Source: Paraphaeosphaeria minitans
Lineage: Eukaryota > Ascomycota > Dothideomycetes > Pleosporales > Didymosphaeriaceae
DNA: 64,000 nucleotides
Direction: 5' to 3'
NCBI GenBank assembly: GCA_015832175.1
Contig: WJXW01000013.1
Location: 310,001-374,000 of the forward strand
The notes under the pieces were generated by a model, which was given only the letters and a program-made list of their open reading frames with translations, had not been told where the DNA came from and made no database searches. The translations under genes were made by a program, and so were the position numbers. Positions within the stretch are counted from its first letter, which is position 1. Each line of letters starts with the position of its first letter. Shown in pieces: positions 21,856 to 32,424 of the stretch.

Positions 21856-22238
21856 CATAAGACATGATGCAGAATGGCGTGTCGGCCCATGGCCTACAGC
21901 TCTTCTAATCTCTCAGTCACTGCACTGCGCAGCCTCTGACTCGGCGTTGACGGACGCATGAATGCAGACGTCCAATTTCCCAAGTGGCTCCGAGATGGCA
22001 GTTGCGGTTCGTGTATCAGCAGCCTCACGCACAGGTCCGGGTCCTGGATCGGTGACCGGAATCCGAGCCAAGTATCCCGGCTCACGTACTCTACTCGACT
22101 TCTTAGCCCGCAGGAATCATTCACGGCGCGTGTCCTTTGGAAAGAGCAGCATATGTTTATTTGAAAAAAAAGATGGCACGTGGTCGTATCGGTGGGGTAT
22201 CACGAAAGGGTAGTCGTTGAGCGAGGAGCCGAGTGGCT

Positions 22239-22901
22239 TCAAGATTTTCCAACCAGGCGTCGTGCCTTCTCCAGCAGGACAGTGCTCTCGCGACCAAGCT
22301 TCCTCTGGCCGTTTGGACCGCCATGCCTCGCCTTGGCCATGGTCTTCCGGAAGCGCTCCCTCTCGGCCAGTTTTCTTGCACGGTCTTGCTCGGCCTGGTC
22401 GCGCGCTGCCTGTTCCGCGGCTGCGCGCTCTTTCCTCTGTCGCCCAAGCTCTGCTTCCTTCTCGAACGGCTGCGGGCGGGGTCGGCGCTGATTCCGCGGT
22501 CCCGAGGCAAATCTTGGTACTGGTTCAGGTTCGGCTTCAGGCTCCTCGAGCATCTTCACACGGTCGGGATGTGGCTCCAAGGTAGGCTCGGGCATGTCGG
22601 CGCCGGATCTCTCGCTGTTGTCATAGTAGGCGGTGTGCTGGGCGGGAGCGTCTTCCTGCGCTTGCACCTTGCGGTACTCCTTCTTCAGCTTGGCTTTGTG
22701 AATGATACTTTTCTTGATCTTTTGCACTGCGCAGTCACTTTGTCAGCCAGGACGGTCAGGCAGTGCGGGCAGCGTGTCATGCTAACCTTTGCGCCTGTGG
22801 ATGCCGTCGGGGAGGTTGGCAGGCCCGATGGAGAAGCCCTTGTTCGGCTTCTTGGAGGGCCTGCCGTGGTTGGCGTCGTCTCGCGGCCGTGCCGGTGCCA
22901 T
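22239..22901 (-). CDS. FYV7: rRNA-processing protein FYV7
   Basis: Two exons, 22901-22787 and 22726-22239 (phase 1, 60-nt intron), give 200 residues. The N-terminus KGFSIGPANLPDGIHRRK, followed across the splice by VQKIKKSIIHKAKLKKEY, is the conserved Fyv7 signature. A charged, Glu/Arg/Lys-rich helical C-terminus (AELGRQRKERAAAEQAARDQ...) ends in a basic region. In yeast Fyv7 is a small-subunit processome component needed for 18S rRNA maturation in the nucleolus. Length is close to or a little above the family norm. It is divergent from the Atos-family gene, with a 683-bp shared upstream region. Confidence 0.85.
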
Positions 22902-23584
22902 GGTGTGAATAGCAAGTGACAGTTTTGTGCATGGGTTGGTTGTGCAGCGCGCAACGAAAGTTTCTGCCGAGGCCTGGATGCTTGGCAGGCCGCAGGGAAA
23001 GCGCGACCGAAGGGCTGCGCTGGCTGGCGTGACTCGATGAATGCGCGCAAACGCACTCCCGGCGTGACTCAATGGACAACCGGCTGCGCCTTCCCGGCCA
23101 AAAGCCGTCCATGGCAATTCCGTCACTCTTGCGTCGTGACCAGCAAGGTGCGGGAGCCAACGACCGACCCCAGCACTGACTCTAGTTAGCATCGTCGGTC
23201 CTTTGTCGAGCGTCATCCGCCGTCCCGCCCGCCGCCTGGTCTCCGCGTCCTCGCAACACGCCCGCAGAGAGCCTCCACGCCTCCAGCCAACACCTCACCG
23301 CCAACCACCTTGCGGCATCGACCGTGAAGCTGCGGGTGGAGCCAGCGCGGAGCCAGCGCATCACTTACTTGCGCAGAGATTGCCTGTCGCTCCTTCCTCC
23401 CAGCACCAGTCCCATCACCTGATCGAAGTCCCCGTCCCCGTCCCCGTCCCCGTCCCCGTCCCCGTCCCCGTCCCCTTCCCCTTCCCCGCCAACCTCCGCT
23501 CCATACTCCAGCTCCCCTCCCCTCTGCCCCAGTTTCCACCCTCTCCCGTGCCCATGCTACTGTCTACACAAGGCCGTCGGAACC
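22902..23584. promoter_or_regulatory. Divergent promoter region FYV7 / Atos-family gene, with (GTCCCC)n
   Basis: 683 bp between divergent start codons. It holds a hexanucleotide run (GTCCCC, eight units at 23428-23475, then two TTCCCC to 23487) about 100 bp before the Atos-family start, plausibly in its leader. The open frames here are Pro/Val or Arg/Gly repeats from this run. Confidence 0.55.
23428..23487 (+). repeat. (GTCCCC)8(TTCCCC)2 hexanucleotide repeat
   Basis: Perfect tandem units directly upstream of the Atos-family gene. C-rich on the plus strand, G-rich on the minus strand (runs of four G), so the minus strand could in principle form a quadruplex. Confidence 0.9.
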
Positions 23585-26047
23585 ATGCCGATATTCCATG
23601 AACCAGACGAAAGCCACCCGGAGCAGCCGCCGATTGCGCAACCGCCGTCCCCATTGCACCATGTCGAAAGAGCATGGAAAACGAGCAATGGCTGGGAAAG
23701 ATCGCGCTTAGATTGCATGCGTCCTGCGCCCGCCGCTCCGTCCGTCTCTGGTCCTGATGTTGAAGCTGCCTCTCCGACCCAGCTGCGTAGTCCACCTGTG
23801 CTGGACCGACTCGAGTTGATAGAGCGCCTGAAGAGAGTGCAAAGCCCGCCCTGGCAGCATCGAGTTTCCGGCAGACTTCCCACTGCCGACTCGGTACACC
23901 AGGACGGCCGTCGTGACAGTAACACTGAGTCTCGCCCAACTTCGCAAGATCGACCCAGGACGCCTCTTCTCTCACATCGCTACAAGACGTCCCGTCCCTG
24001 CACGCCCGACCCGCTCCGAGACAATGCCTCAGCAGGCCTCGAGATAGAACGTCCGCGTTCCGCTTTACACTCGGGAGATTTCAGGGAAGAGAAGGCGCAA
24101 CAGCGTCGGCAGGACCAGGCACTGTCTCCCACGATTCCACCATCTACGTCACCCGTGGTTCCATGGCATCACTCGTTTGCAGCAGCAGCCCGACCTCCAA
24201 GCCGAGCCGATCCAACATCACCCTTCGAACAATTCCCGACTCACGAGCAACGCTCCGCTTCCCGGGCCCGTGCAATCTCGCAAGCCTGCTTCAAGTCATT
24301 TGCTTTCTTGCCGCCGACCAGCCCACTTGTGCAGCAATCCAACAATACCGACCTCGACTTCTCCTCACGACCTGGCTCAAGACAGTCCTCTAGAAGCCCA
24401 GAGCGAAGCAACAGACGCCATACGTTTTCTCCCCAATCATTTGGGGCGTTTAACTCGAGCATTGATGTAGCATCGGCGTCAGACACCCCAGCAGCTCGTC
24501 ATATCAGGGAGGGAACAGCATTACCGTATCAGGCACACCAGCCAAGGCGATCGCTCACCTCTCTTAGCCATTTCCAAGCCCACTCGAGTCCACAAACGCC
24601 CTTGTCAAGACCGCACAGACCCTCATTCTCGTCCGAAGCTTCGCCACTGCACCACGCGCCAATGGTCGGCTCCTACGAAGAATCAATACTTCGTGGAAGG
24701 ATGTCTACAACGCCATCCAGGCCGCTCAACTTTATCGCCAAGATTGGTGTTCTTGGTAGGGGCCAGTGCAAGTCCAACCTGAAGTGCCCACCTCACGTAG
24801 CGGTCCCGTTTCCCGCTGTCTTCTACAGCTACGACACTGGCAATGCGCGCATCTCGGGTGACTCTCCTAGTCCTTATGTTGGCCTCGTGGACTTGGAGAA
24901 TCCGATTCCGCCTCCAGACGAATCTTATGAAACCACCAGGCGCAAGCGGCGTAACACCGTTCCAGATCCAGCCCACGACGATCTCGATATTCGGTTACGG
25001 AACGAGGAGGATCCAGGAATCAATCCCAAGAAAGATCTTCGACGAAATGAGAAGCAGAAAAGAAGGCCAACGTCGCCCCGAGCTCCACCGGGAGGCAGTT
25101 ATCGCATTCCTCAGCAAGGTCAGCTGCAGATTGTCATCAAGAATCCCAACAAAACAGCTGTCAAACTCTTCCTAGTCCCATATGACCTTTCTGATATGGA
25201 AGCGGGCCAGAAAACCTTCATCCGCCAGCGTAGCTACTCGGCAGGGCCAATCATCGACATGCCGCTTGCTTCTCGCAACAATCTGGGCACAGATCGCCCT
25301 GAGGCCGCTTTGAGCAATTCGGACGACCCCAACGATCGACCAATCTTGCGCTATCTGATTCACCTGCACATATGTTGCCCGTGCAAGGGTCGCTTCTATC
25401 TTTACAAGAGCATTCGTGTCGTGTTCGCCAATCGTGTTCCCGACGGCAAGGAGAAACTCCGCAATGAAATTCAGATGCCCGAACCCCGCTACAGTGTGTA
25501 CAAACCCACGAGAGATTCCCTGGCATCCCAGGCAGCTTCATCTGCAGCAGCCCAACTCACATCCGAAAAGGCCCTGCGTCGAGCCAGTGCAGGATTGTCA
25601 CTGTCGCACCAATCCTACACCCAGACCGGAACTATCCCTCCGAGACATCCTCAGCTTCCCCCGCCTGCCGTGAAGTTCACAGGCGGTCTCTCCCCTAACA
25701 CAGATGTGACTTCTCCCGTGCCGGACATGGAGCCGATCCCGTTCAGCTTGACCCATATTCCTTCAATATCTTCTCGACCAGTGTCTCGAGAACTTATGGA
25801 CATTGGTGTAGCGAGCCCTTTTAGGTCGCGGAGCGAATGTGCTCCGCCGAATGCTGTGGACGCTTCGAAGCCACAAAGTCGTGACGTTGATAACACGGCT
25901 TTCGGAAAGCTGAACAGGGGCGATATAGGCTACGGAGGAAACGCATTTCGTGGCGTCGGAGGCACGCCCATATCTCCTCGCTCCGGACTTCTTGCCAGAC
26001 GACTTCAGGGGCTCGATGTCGAGCCTGATGACGACTTTATGCCCTAA
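23585..26047 (+). CDS. Atos (FAM214)-family protein, possible meiotic/chromosome-segregation or transcriptional role
   Basis: Single exon, 820 residues, ATG at 23585. The first ~370 residues are Ser/Pro/Arg-rich and disordered. A conserved block begins at about residue 378 (PLNFIAKIGVLGRGQCKSNL followed by KCPPHVAVPFPAVFYSYD and YVGLVDLENPI), matching the Atos conserved domain. A second block follows after a basic linker: GSYRIPQQGQLQIVIKNPNK then TAVKLFLVPYDLSDM, and later ILRYLIHLHICCPCKGRFYL with KSIRVVFANRVPDGKEKLRNEI, matching the C-terminal Atos/chromosome-segregation domain. Fission yeast has a related protein annotated for meiotic chromosome segregation, and Drosophila Atossa is a nuclear regulator. 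Function in filamentous fungi is not established. The tail (LARRLQGLDVEPDDDFMP) is a short acidic end. Confidence 0.8.
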   Translation: MPIFHEPDESHPEQPPIAQPPSPLHHVERAWKTSNGWERSRLDCMRPAPAAPSVSGPDVEAASPTQLRSPPVLDRLELIERLKRVQSPPWQHRVSGRLPTADSVHQDGRRDSNTESRPTSQDRPRTPLLSHRYKTSRPCTPDPLRDNASAGLEIERPRSALHSGDFREEKAQQRRQDQALSPTIPPSTSPVVPWHHSFAAAARPPSRADPTSPFEQFPTHEQRSASRARAISQACFKSFAFLPPTSPLVQQSNNTDLDFSSRPGSRQSSRSPERSNRRHTFSPQSFGAFNSSIDVASASDTPAARHIREGTALPYQAHQPRRSLTSLSHFQAHSSPQTPLSRPHRPSFSSEASPLHHAPMVGSYEESILRGRMSTTPSRPLNFIAKIGVLGRGQCKSNLKCPPHVAVPFPAVFYSYDTGNARISGDSPSPYVGLVDLENPIPPPDESYETTRRKRRNTVPDPAHDDLDIRLRNEEDPGINPKKDLRRNEKQKRRPTSPRAPPGGSYRIPQQGQLQIVIKNPNKTAVKLFLVPYDLSDMEAGQKTFIRQRSYSAGPIIDMPLASRNNLGTDRPEAALSNSDDPNDRPILRYLIHLHICCPCKGRFYLYKSIRVVFANRVPDGKEKLRNEIQMPEPRYSVYKPTRDSLASQAASSAAAQLTSEKALRRASAGLSLSHQSYTQTGTIPPRHPQLPPPAVKFTGGLSPNTDVTSPVPDMEPIPFSLTHIPSISSRPVSRELMDIGVASPFRSRSECAPPNAVDASKPQSRDVDNTAFGKLNRGDIGYGGNAFRGVGGTPISPRSGLLARRLQGLDVEPDDDFMP

Positions 26048-26767
26048 ACTATGTTATGATATTACTCCGCTCTAGCTTTACCTTTGATCGGGCCTACTCA
26101 AGCTGCTATTTTCTCTCTTGGATATAATACCCTCGGCGTTTTACCTTTATATTTTCGGTCAAGGCATCGCAGGAGTCTTTCCACCATGTTTTATACCCAC
26201 CACTCTATGTTGGCCAAGTATCCACACTATAACTTTGCACATAACCATTGAACAACTCGAATATACGTAGGGTGCATGCGTTGTCGCAATCTATAGTTGC
26301 CTCTGCGTGACACAATCACTCTTCTCCTCAAGCCCAGGCGCCGGTCCTTGCATTTTCTTTTTAGCAAGCTCGTGACCGACCAAGGGGAAGGTGAGCAATC
26401 CTAGGTCACAATTGAACCCGTCTACGATCATTATTACTGGCTGTAGATGAGCGGGCAGCATCACCTCGAAGTTTATCGACTTAATTGAACAGGTCAGTGT
26501 ACAGGTCAGCGATGCTCGGTCCGAGAATGATCAGCCGACCCCGGCCATCGAAGCCCCATCCAGGAAACCCCTCCCCTAACCAAAGACTCACGAAAGCACG
26601 TGAGAGCGCGCCGCCCTCAACGCGCGATTCGTCAGCTGTCGCGACCCCGCTCCCGCCCTAATTGGCCTGATGCTCGGCGCCCCAACACCGTGAATGCATA
26701 AGCACCGAGAAGCCCAGCTGAAAGAAAATACGGTGCACAACCTTGCGACCTCTATCCTTCTTTCACA
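26048..26767. other. Intergenic spacer between Atos-family and VOC genes
   Basis: 720 bp, AT-richer than its surroundings near the Atos-family stop. Should hold that gene's 3' UTR and the VOC promoter. No features recognised. Confidence 0.4.
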
Positions 26768-27204
26768 ATGCTCGACCACTTCACTTTCAACGTCCCGGCC
26801 GCCCAATACGACGCCATCGTCGCCTGGTACCTCGCGGCCCTCGCACCGCTAGGCTACACCAAGCAGCTCGACTATCCCGGACACGCCTGCGGTCTTGGGG
26901 CCTCTCCTTCTTCAGCGGCAATCTGGATCGGCGTCTCCAGGGACGGCGCCGCGGCCGCGCATGGGTTCCATCTCGCGTTCAAGGCGGAGGACCATGAGAC
27001 GGTAGAGAGATTCTACAAGGCGGCGATAGAGGCGGGTGGGAAGGACAACGGAGCGCCCGGCCCGAGGGACGTGTATGGGCCAAACTATTATGGGGCTTTT
27101 GTGCTGGATCCATTGGGGTGAGTGGTGGGGGGGGAGTTGGAAGAGGGTCCGTGCTAATGAGGTGTAGGAATAATGTCGAGGTTGTGGATAAGATTGCGCA
27201 TTAA
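26768..27204 (+). CDS. Small VOC-superfamily (glyoxalase/bleomycin-resistance-like) protein
   Basis: Two exons, 26768-27117 and 27168-27204 (phase 2, 50-nt intron with a GCTAATGA branch-like site), give 128 residues, the size of a single VOC domain. Visible pattern: MLDHFTFNVPAAQYDAIVAW (first beta strand with the metal-site His position), IWIGVSRDG, HGFHLAFKAEDHETVERFYK with AAIEAGGKDNGAPGPR, and YGPNYYGAFVLDPLGNNVEV with the final Glu of the metal triad. Members act as glyoxalases, dioxygenases or binding proteins; this class is widely annotated without known substrate. The gene is close to and convergent with the cutinase gene. Confidence 0.85.
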
Positions 27205-27607
27205 GAGTTAGCCAAGCGTCGGGCCGGCGTTTTGGTTGCGTCGGATATGGATGAGGAGTTGCACCAAAGGCAGTACGGAAGCGAAAGTTGGTCAGTCAGG
27301 AGGCGTGTGTTTGTTACGCGGTAGGCTTCGAGAGGCGTGTACTGATGAGTTCCCGAGGTCTAGGATAAATCGGCCTCTCGAATTGTGTACTATCTGCGCA
27401 GTCTTCATCATGGCGACCTGCTCGCTTGTCCCAGCTTTCCCGGATCACTGGTCCACCAGCTCACTCCAAGCCTGTCCTACATTGCTGACCCCTCCAGTCT
27501 CACGCTCATACCAAGCTCGCCATCCACTTCGCCGCCTGGCCCGCCATACCGTTGTTCCCATACACAAAATGCGGCGGAAGCTATGGGCATCATTAGCAAA
27601 ATCCCAC
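27205..27607. other. Convergent spacer between VOC and cutinase genes
   Basis: 403 bp between two convergent stop codons. It should contain both 3' UTRs. Nothing else seen. Confidence 0.4.
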
Positions 27608-28491
27608 CTAGAACCATTCCACGAGTCCACGTACCACAAGCCACCTCCTCACATTCCCGGTTGCGACATCGAGCAGGAAGTACTTGGAGACGCCAAAGAA
27701 GGCGCCGAGTATAGTCCCGGGCAACGCCGCCGCAGATTTCAACTGCGCAGCGTTCGTAGCTGCATCCTTCAGTAGCGCGAGATGACCGTATACTTCAGTT
27801 TTCCACTGCGCGATGCTAGACGGCAGTTGGACGCCGGAAAGCGCGGTGGCCGTGCACAGCAAATCCGGAGACGCGTTGTCCTCGTTGCAATACGATTTGA
27901 ACGGCAGTTTCGACGGGACAAGCGACGGCGAGTCCATGAGGGCGTTTTCGTCGCCGAAGGTGGCGAGCCCTTTGAGCTGCGTGGCCGCCTTGGCGGAGAT
28001 GCGGTTGACGCATTTGTGTGCGCAGAGAGCACCCTGGCTTTGGTATGTGTAAGTCAAGCTTTCCCGTCTGGGATGCCGACGCTGGGATGGGACTGCGCAA
28101 CTTACCTCCACCCCGACAGAAATACATTCGCGTGGGGACACTTGCCCACGTACGCCTCTACCGTTTCCGCGCACGCGTCGGCGCAGCTTTCGCTCCCTCC
28201 TTCCTTGACGTAATCTGCGAGGTTGGCAGGGTAGTCCTTCGCGTCGACGCCTTGGACGTGCACGTCGCCGGCGAAGGCGGAGAGGGCGCTGTCGCGGAGG
28301 AAGGGGCCCACCCATACGCCTATGTTGCCGGAGTCGAAGGTGCCGCGGGCGAAGAGGACGGCGTTCGAGGCGCAGGGCGTGGTGCCGCTGATGACGGCGT
28401 CCATGTCGGTAGCGGTGTCAGAGGAAGAAAGGGGCGCGGGCGCGGCGAGCGTGAGCGCGGGGAGGAGGAGGAGCGGGAGGAAGGAGTGCAT
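27608..28491 (-). CDS. Secreted cutinase-family serine esterase
   Basis: Two exons, 28491-28106 and 28037-27608, give 271 residues. A signal peptide is evident (MHSFLPLLLLPALTLAAPAP). Cutinase landmarks: CASNAVLFARGTFDSGNIG (the AR GT/S E-like strand), GPFL, VQGVDAKDYPANL, a Cys pair region, and the nucleophile elbow GWSQGA with Ser129. The remaining triad members are probably Asp187 between Cys179 and Cys190 (PDLLC) and His214 (YGHLALL). Such enzymes hydrolyse cutin or suberin esters outside the cell. The phase-2 intron splits the catalytic Ser codon (AG|C). After the usual end there is an extra hydrophobic tail of about 45 residues (GTILGAFFGVSKYFLL...), longer than typical cutinases. It may be a membrane or wall-association segment, or a mis-spliced end. 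Confidence 0.85.
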
Positions 28492-29409
28492 TGTCGCGGT
28501 ATCACAACAGAATTCAACGATGTTGTGATTATGAAGAAGCAGAAGATGCCGAAGACGACGAAGTAGTAGTAGAAGAAGTAGGAAATGCAAAAGCGAATAA
28601 CAAAAAAAAAAACTGGCGAGTAAACCTGCACAATTAACACAACGTCTGCGTCAAGATGCGTAGCTACGATATCTCGAACGATGTGCGAGAATTCACTGCT
28701 TTACATCGCACTCTACCCTACCCTACCCTACCCTCTCTCTAGAGAAGGAACCGTCCACCTCCAACTGCAATCTCCGCGCAGAAAAAGTAGCACGTTGGAA
28801 ACGCTTACACCCGTTCTGCATGCAGCTTAGTCGCAATCCTATGCACCGCATCGGTACGTTGCCTCGCCGCACTCGCATCCCATCCGGAGGCTGTGCAGGC
28901 ACCGCGCAAAAGCGCCTGAAGCCAGGATTGCGCACCGTTTCTGCTGTGAAACGTCGGGGTGATGTGGTCGGGGGAGCGCTGTGGGGCCCGGAGATGGACG
29001 TGGGGGCGGCGGAGTTAGCGCGGTGCGCAATATAGGTAGGTAGGTATAGGTACTGTAGGGAGCGTGCGTGCGGAAGGAGATGGCGAGACCGCGTCGCTAC
29101 GCCCACCTTCCCGGGCTCTCTAGTCGTTTGTTTGGTTTCTGTAGTAGACTGGCAATGATGAGGAGCGGGATGGTGTGGCAGCGTTGATTGTCGGGTAGGT
29201 AGGTAGGTAGGTATCCGTTGGGCGTTACCTACCAATTACACGGCCTGACTGCAAACACGTTTGCTAAAAATATATCTTAGCCTACCTACTACTTGGACTA
29301 GGTAACTCTCCGATCTGCAACGGGAGACATTGCTGACCTGCACTACCTACCTACCTACCTACCTACCTACCTAAAGACACACGCCTAAATAAAGCTCTAG
29401 CCCGGCGCT
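28492..29409. other. Intergenic region upstream of cutinase with CCTA/TAGG runs
   Basis: 918 bp. Short CCCTA runs at 28714-28733, TAGG runs at 29033-29047 and 29193-29212, and a CTAC run at 29343-29372. It probably holds the cutinase promoter and the GH115 3' UTR. No gene. Confidence 0.5.
29343..29372 (+). repeat. (CTAC)n tetranucleotide run
   Basis: Seven contiguous CTAC units about 40 bp 3' of the GH115 stop codon. Same motif family as the runs at 16-18.4 kb. Confidence 0.9.
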
Positions 29410-32400
29410 TCAAAACCCCACCTTCACACTCTCCGGTGGGCCAAGATAACTATCCCTCACACCGCCCAGATCCACAACCAGTCTCTGAACAACCGTCCCC
29501 GGCTCCAGCAGCCACACCTTCAACTCATGCGCCCCTGGCTCAACCCTGCCTACCTCGATCTTGACCACCCTAACCCCGTTGATGACGCTCTGGCTCCATC
29601 CCGAAGGCATCGTCCCTAGCGTGCTACTCGGCACCGGGCTCACCGCGACGGGCGTCCCCCCGTCCACAGCGACCGCAAGTTTCAGAGGCGACGCGGGATT
29701 GACGTTGAACGACGGCGGGAGATATGCGACGATCCTCGCCGCGGACGCGGATGCGAACGAGTAGAAAGAATACACGGCAGCGGGTCCGGCAGCGGTCGTC
29801 TGGGTGCCGGCGCCCACGGGCAGCAAGGTGAGGCCCGAGTGCGTGCGGCCGTAGTTGGGTATCACCTCGAGAGAGGCGCCGGAAGACGAGGCGGTGCGGC
29901 TGGTGAAGTGCGCCATTTCCAGGGCCACGGCGCCGGCGGAGTCGACGTAGCCCTTGAAAGCTGCGGGGACGGCGACGTTGTTCAGGTGCAGGCTGAGCGT
30001 GACGGGTGTCCCGGATGTGGGCGTTATGGTGATGGTGGAGGTGCTATTGCCGTTGGGAGCGGAGGACCAGTCTACCGATATGGTGGCGCGGATGGTTGAT
30101 GTGCCTGATGGGTAGCTGATTGTGCCGTGAGAGGGTGTGATGCTAATGTAAGGAGAGGAGGATGCGACGGCGAAGTCTGTGGACCCGGAGCCACGGGCGT
30201 AGATATCAATCGTGCGGTTCTCGGGGGTGTAAGGGGTGAGTGCGAGGAGGGATAGCGTTGATTCTGGTGCGGACGCTGCACTGCCTTGGACAGAGACGCC
30301 CATCAAGCCGGATGATGGTGCAGTCGTGCTGATGGTGGTGACTGACGGCATGGTGTTTGCACTAGGATCTTGCCTTTTTGATGATCAAAGTAGCCCTTGG
30401 TAGGGTATCTAGGGAGGGAACATACCAGTTGTTGTAGCCAAAATGTATCTGGTCCATCATGTGGTTCCACTTTCCATTCAACAGTCCGTGGTATCTCTTC
30501 TGGATTATACCGTCCTGAGCATATGCCGCCTTCACATCTGCAGCAAGCTCATTCGCGCTCATACGCTTCTGCGTTGCATACGCTTTGTTCCTTGCAGCGT
30601 TGATGTACACTTGCTGCACGATTCGTCCTGCCATTACCGGATGCAACACCATCTCGAAGAATGCAATCTGGGTGGCAGGGTCAAGCTGAGAGTATAATGC
30701 CTGTGACTTAATTTGAAGATCCACCCACTCATGGAGCACAATCTCGGCCTCGTCGTAGTTGGTTATGGAGTAGAGAAACGGCGACATGTTGAGCAGCTCG
30801 TACTTCCTTCGTATGACGAGCTTTCCGTATGTAGCCATGACTTCGGCGGTGCCCTGCGCAACGTTGCTACCAAATTCGCGTAACGCCCAAGATGCGAGCC
30901 ATTCATCTGTGCTGTCAGGCTTCATGAAGTTGTCCATATTATACGCCATGTCCAGGAAGTGGGAGATTGGTATCTCGAGGGGTTTCAGATCGCCAACATT
31001 CACTATCCAGATTTGCGTGGCGTTCTTCTGGTGGGCAAGATGCATTTGTTGCCATGTCTTCGAGAGCTGAATAGTATTAATCCATTTGTAGTTTCTGGGG
31101 TCGCCAACATAATCGTAGTGGTAATACACGCCGGCGTTGCCGATTCGGTTTGCCTCTGCTGGAACGGGTAGGCGTTGGATGTTTCCGCTATTATCGTCAC
31201 TCCAAAGGATTGTGATGTCTTCTGGCACCTTCATCCCAGTTTGGTAGTACCCTCCGACCTCTTTGTAGACGCACCACATCTGCGGCACAGCATTTAAACT
31301 CGAGACGCCAAGCGTGCTCTTCAGGATGTTTTGCTGCGCCGAGAAGACATCGACCAGGGTCTTCGCGTCTAGGGTCGGACTGGCAGTGTCGCCGTCACCG
31401 CGCATACCTACCGTCCAGACAACCTCCCAGCTCTTACTTCGCGTTGCACCGTCTTGCATGTACTTTTTCAGAATACGCTGATTGCTCTTCCAGTCCCACG
31501 GCTTGACTTTCTCTTTGTCTGCGCGTGCCATAGGCTCCGTGTGGCTCGTTCCCATGACAATTCCCATCTCATCGGCTAACGGTCCGTTCTTACTGTCGTC
31601 GACATGGAACTTGGATGCCCACATGGCGGGCCAGAAGTAGTTCGCGCGCAAGCGCAAAAGAAGCTCGAATACCTTTGCATGGAAACGACTGTCGTATACG
31701 CCGCCGTAGTTCGTTTTCACCCAATTTGTCAGCGCAGGCTGCTCGTCGTTGATGAACAGGCCCCTGTATTTGATCGAGGGTGGGCCTTGCGTTTTGGCTT
31801 TGGGCAGTGCGTAGAGGGCTTCGTGTTTTTTGGGAGGCACATCGGCCCACCAATACCATGGGGATACGCCGATTTGCTCGGAGACGTCGTAGATGGCATA
31901 TATAGTGCCGCGTTTGTCACTTCCAATAAGAACCAGTGCTTGGCCGATCCCCTCTACTGGCTTCTCCACCAGCGTTGACGTGAAAGACTCCCATTTCCCT
32001 TTGATGTTGAGAACGTCGATCTTGCCAGCGGAGACTAGGCTATCAATGAGAGGGGCCTTTCCGATCGTTCCTACATGTTGAAGCACCTGTCAGCGAGAAC
32101 ACATTGGACAGCCGTACTTGCTGCACTTGCTGTACGAATTCGCTTACCCGCAATGATGACCGAAGTGTTAGAGAGCCCCGAAGTCCCCGAGGTGACTTTC
32201 CCTTTCGTGCCGGTCACGAGGCCGAAGTCATTTGCCAGGTCGTTGCCCGCACGTGCCACGCCGGCCCAGTCTTTGCTGTCGATGATTATAGTCGGTGCCT
32301 GTCCCGTGCCGCCGAGCTTGAGGGCTCCCTCGGTCTCAGAAAAGGTGATACTTGCTGGTTGACCAATTGCCGTGGTACCGCTGATGACGAAGCAGAGGAA

Positions 32401-32424
32401 CACAATGGATGCGAAGAGCTCCAT
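29410..32424 (-). CDS. GH115 xylan alpha-1,2-glucuronidase, secreted
   Basis: Three exons, 32424-32148, 32070-30426 and 30373-29410, give 961 residues. Signal peptide MELFASIVFLCFVISGTTAIG. The core has the GH115 order: VIIAGTIGKAPLID, then LVLIGSDKRGTIYAIYDVSE and SPWYWWADVPPKK, then KYRGLFINDEQPAL, ANYFWPAMWASKFHVDD, MGIVMGTSHTEPMARAD, TVGMRGDGDT, ILWSDDNSGNIQRLP, and YYHYDYVGDPRNYKWINT. A helical region then leads to FGYNNWQDPSANTMPSV across the second splice and the C-terminal beta-domain ending PPESVKVGF. The enzyme releases 4-O-methyl-glucuronic acid from xylan. The second intron was placed 30426/30373 because that acceptor restores WQDPSANTMP; other AGs give a stop or Cys. Next to a cutinase, it points to plant-polymer use. 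Confidence 0.9.

Larger units (their letters stand above)
20078..22238. other. 2.2-kb intergenic region with several small tandem repeats
   Basis: Upstream flank of the Myb gene and downstream flank of FYV7. It contains a 9-bp repeat (20663-20698), an imperfect duplicated segment (21389-21470 and 21525-21596) and a 7-bp repeat (21793-21855). No coding frame with recognisable features was seen. Confidence 0.55.

Noticed and set aside
28714..28733. Telomere-like CCCTA repeats
   Set aside because: Only four units, internal, of CCCTA and not the fungal CCCTAA telomere unit; fits the local TACC/CCTA simple-repeat background.
29410..30361. A separate small gene for the GH115 C-terminal part (ATG at 30351)
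   Set aside because: A phase-correct 52-nt intron (30425-30374) joins it to the main GH115 frame and restores family motif WQDPSANTMP.
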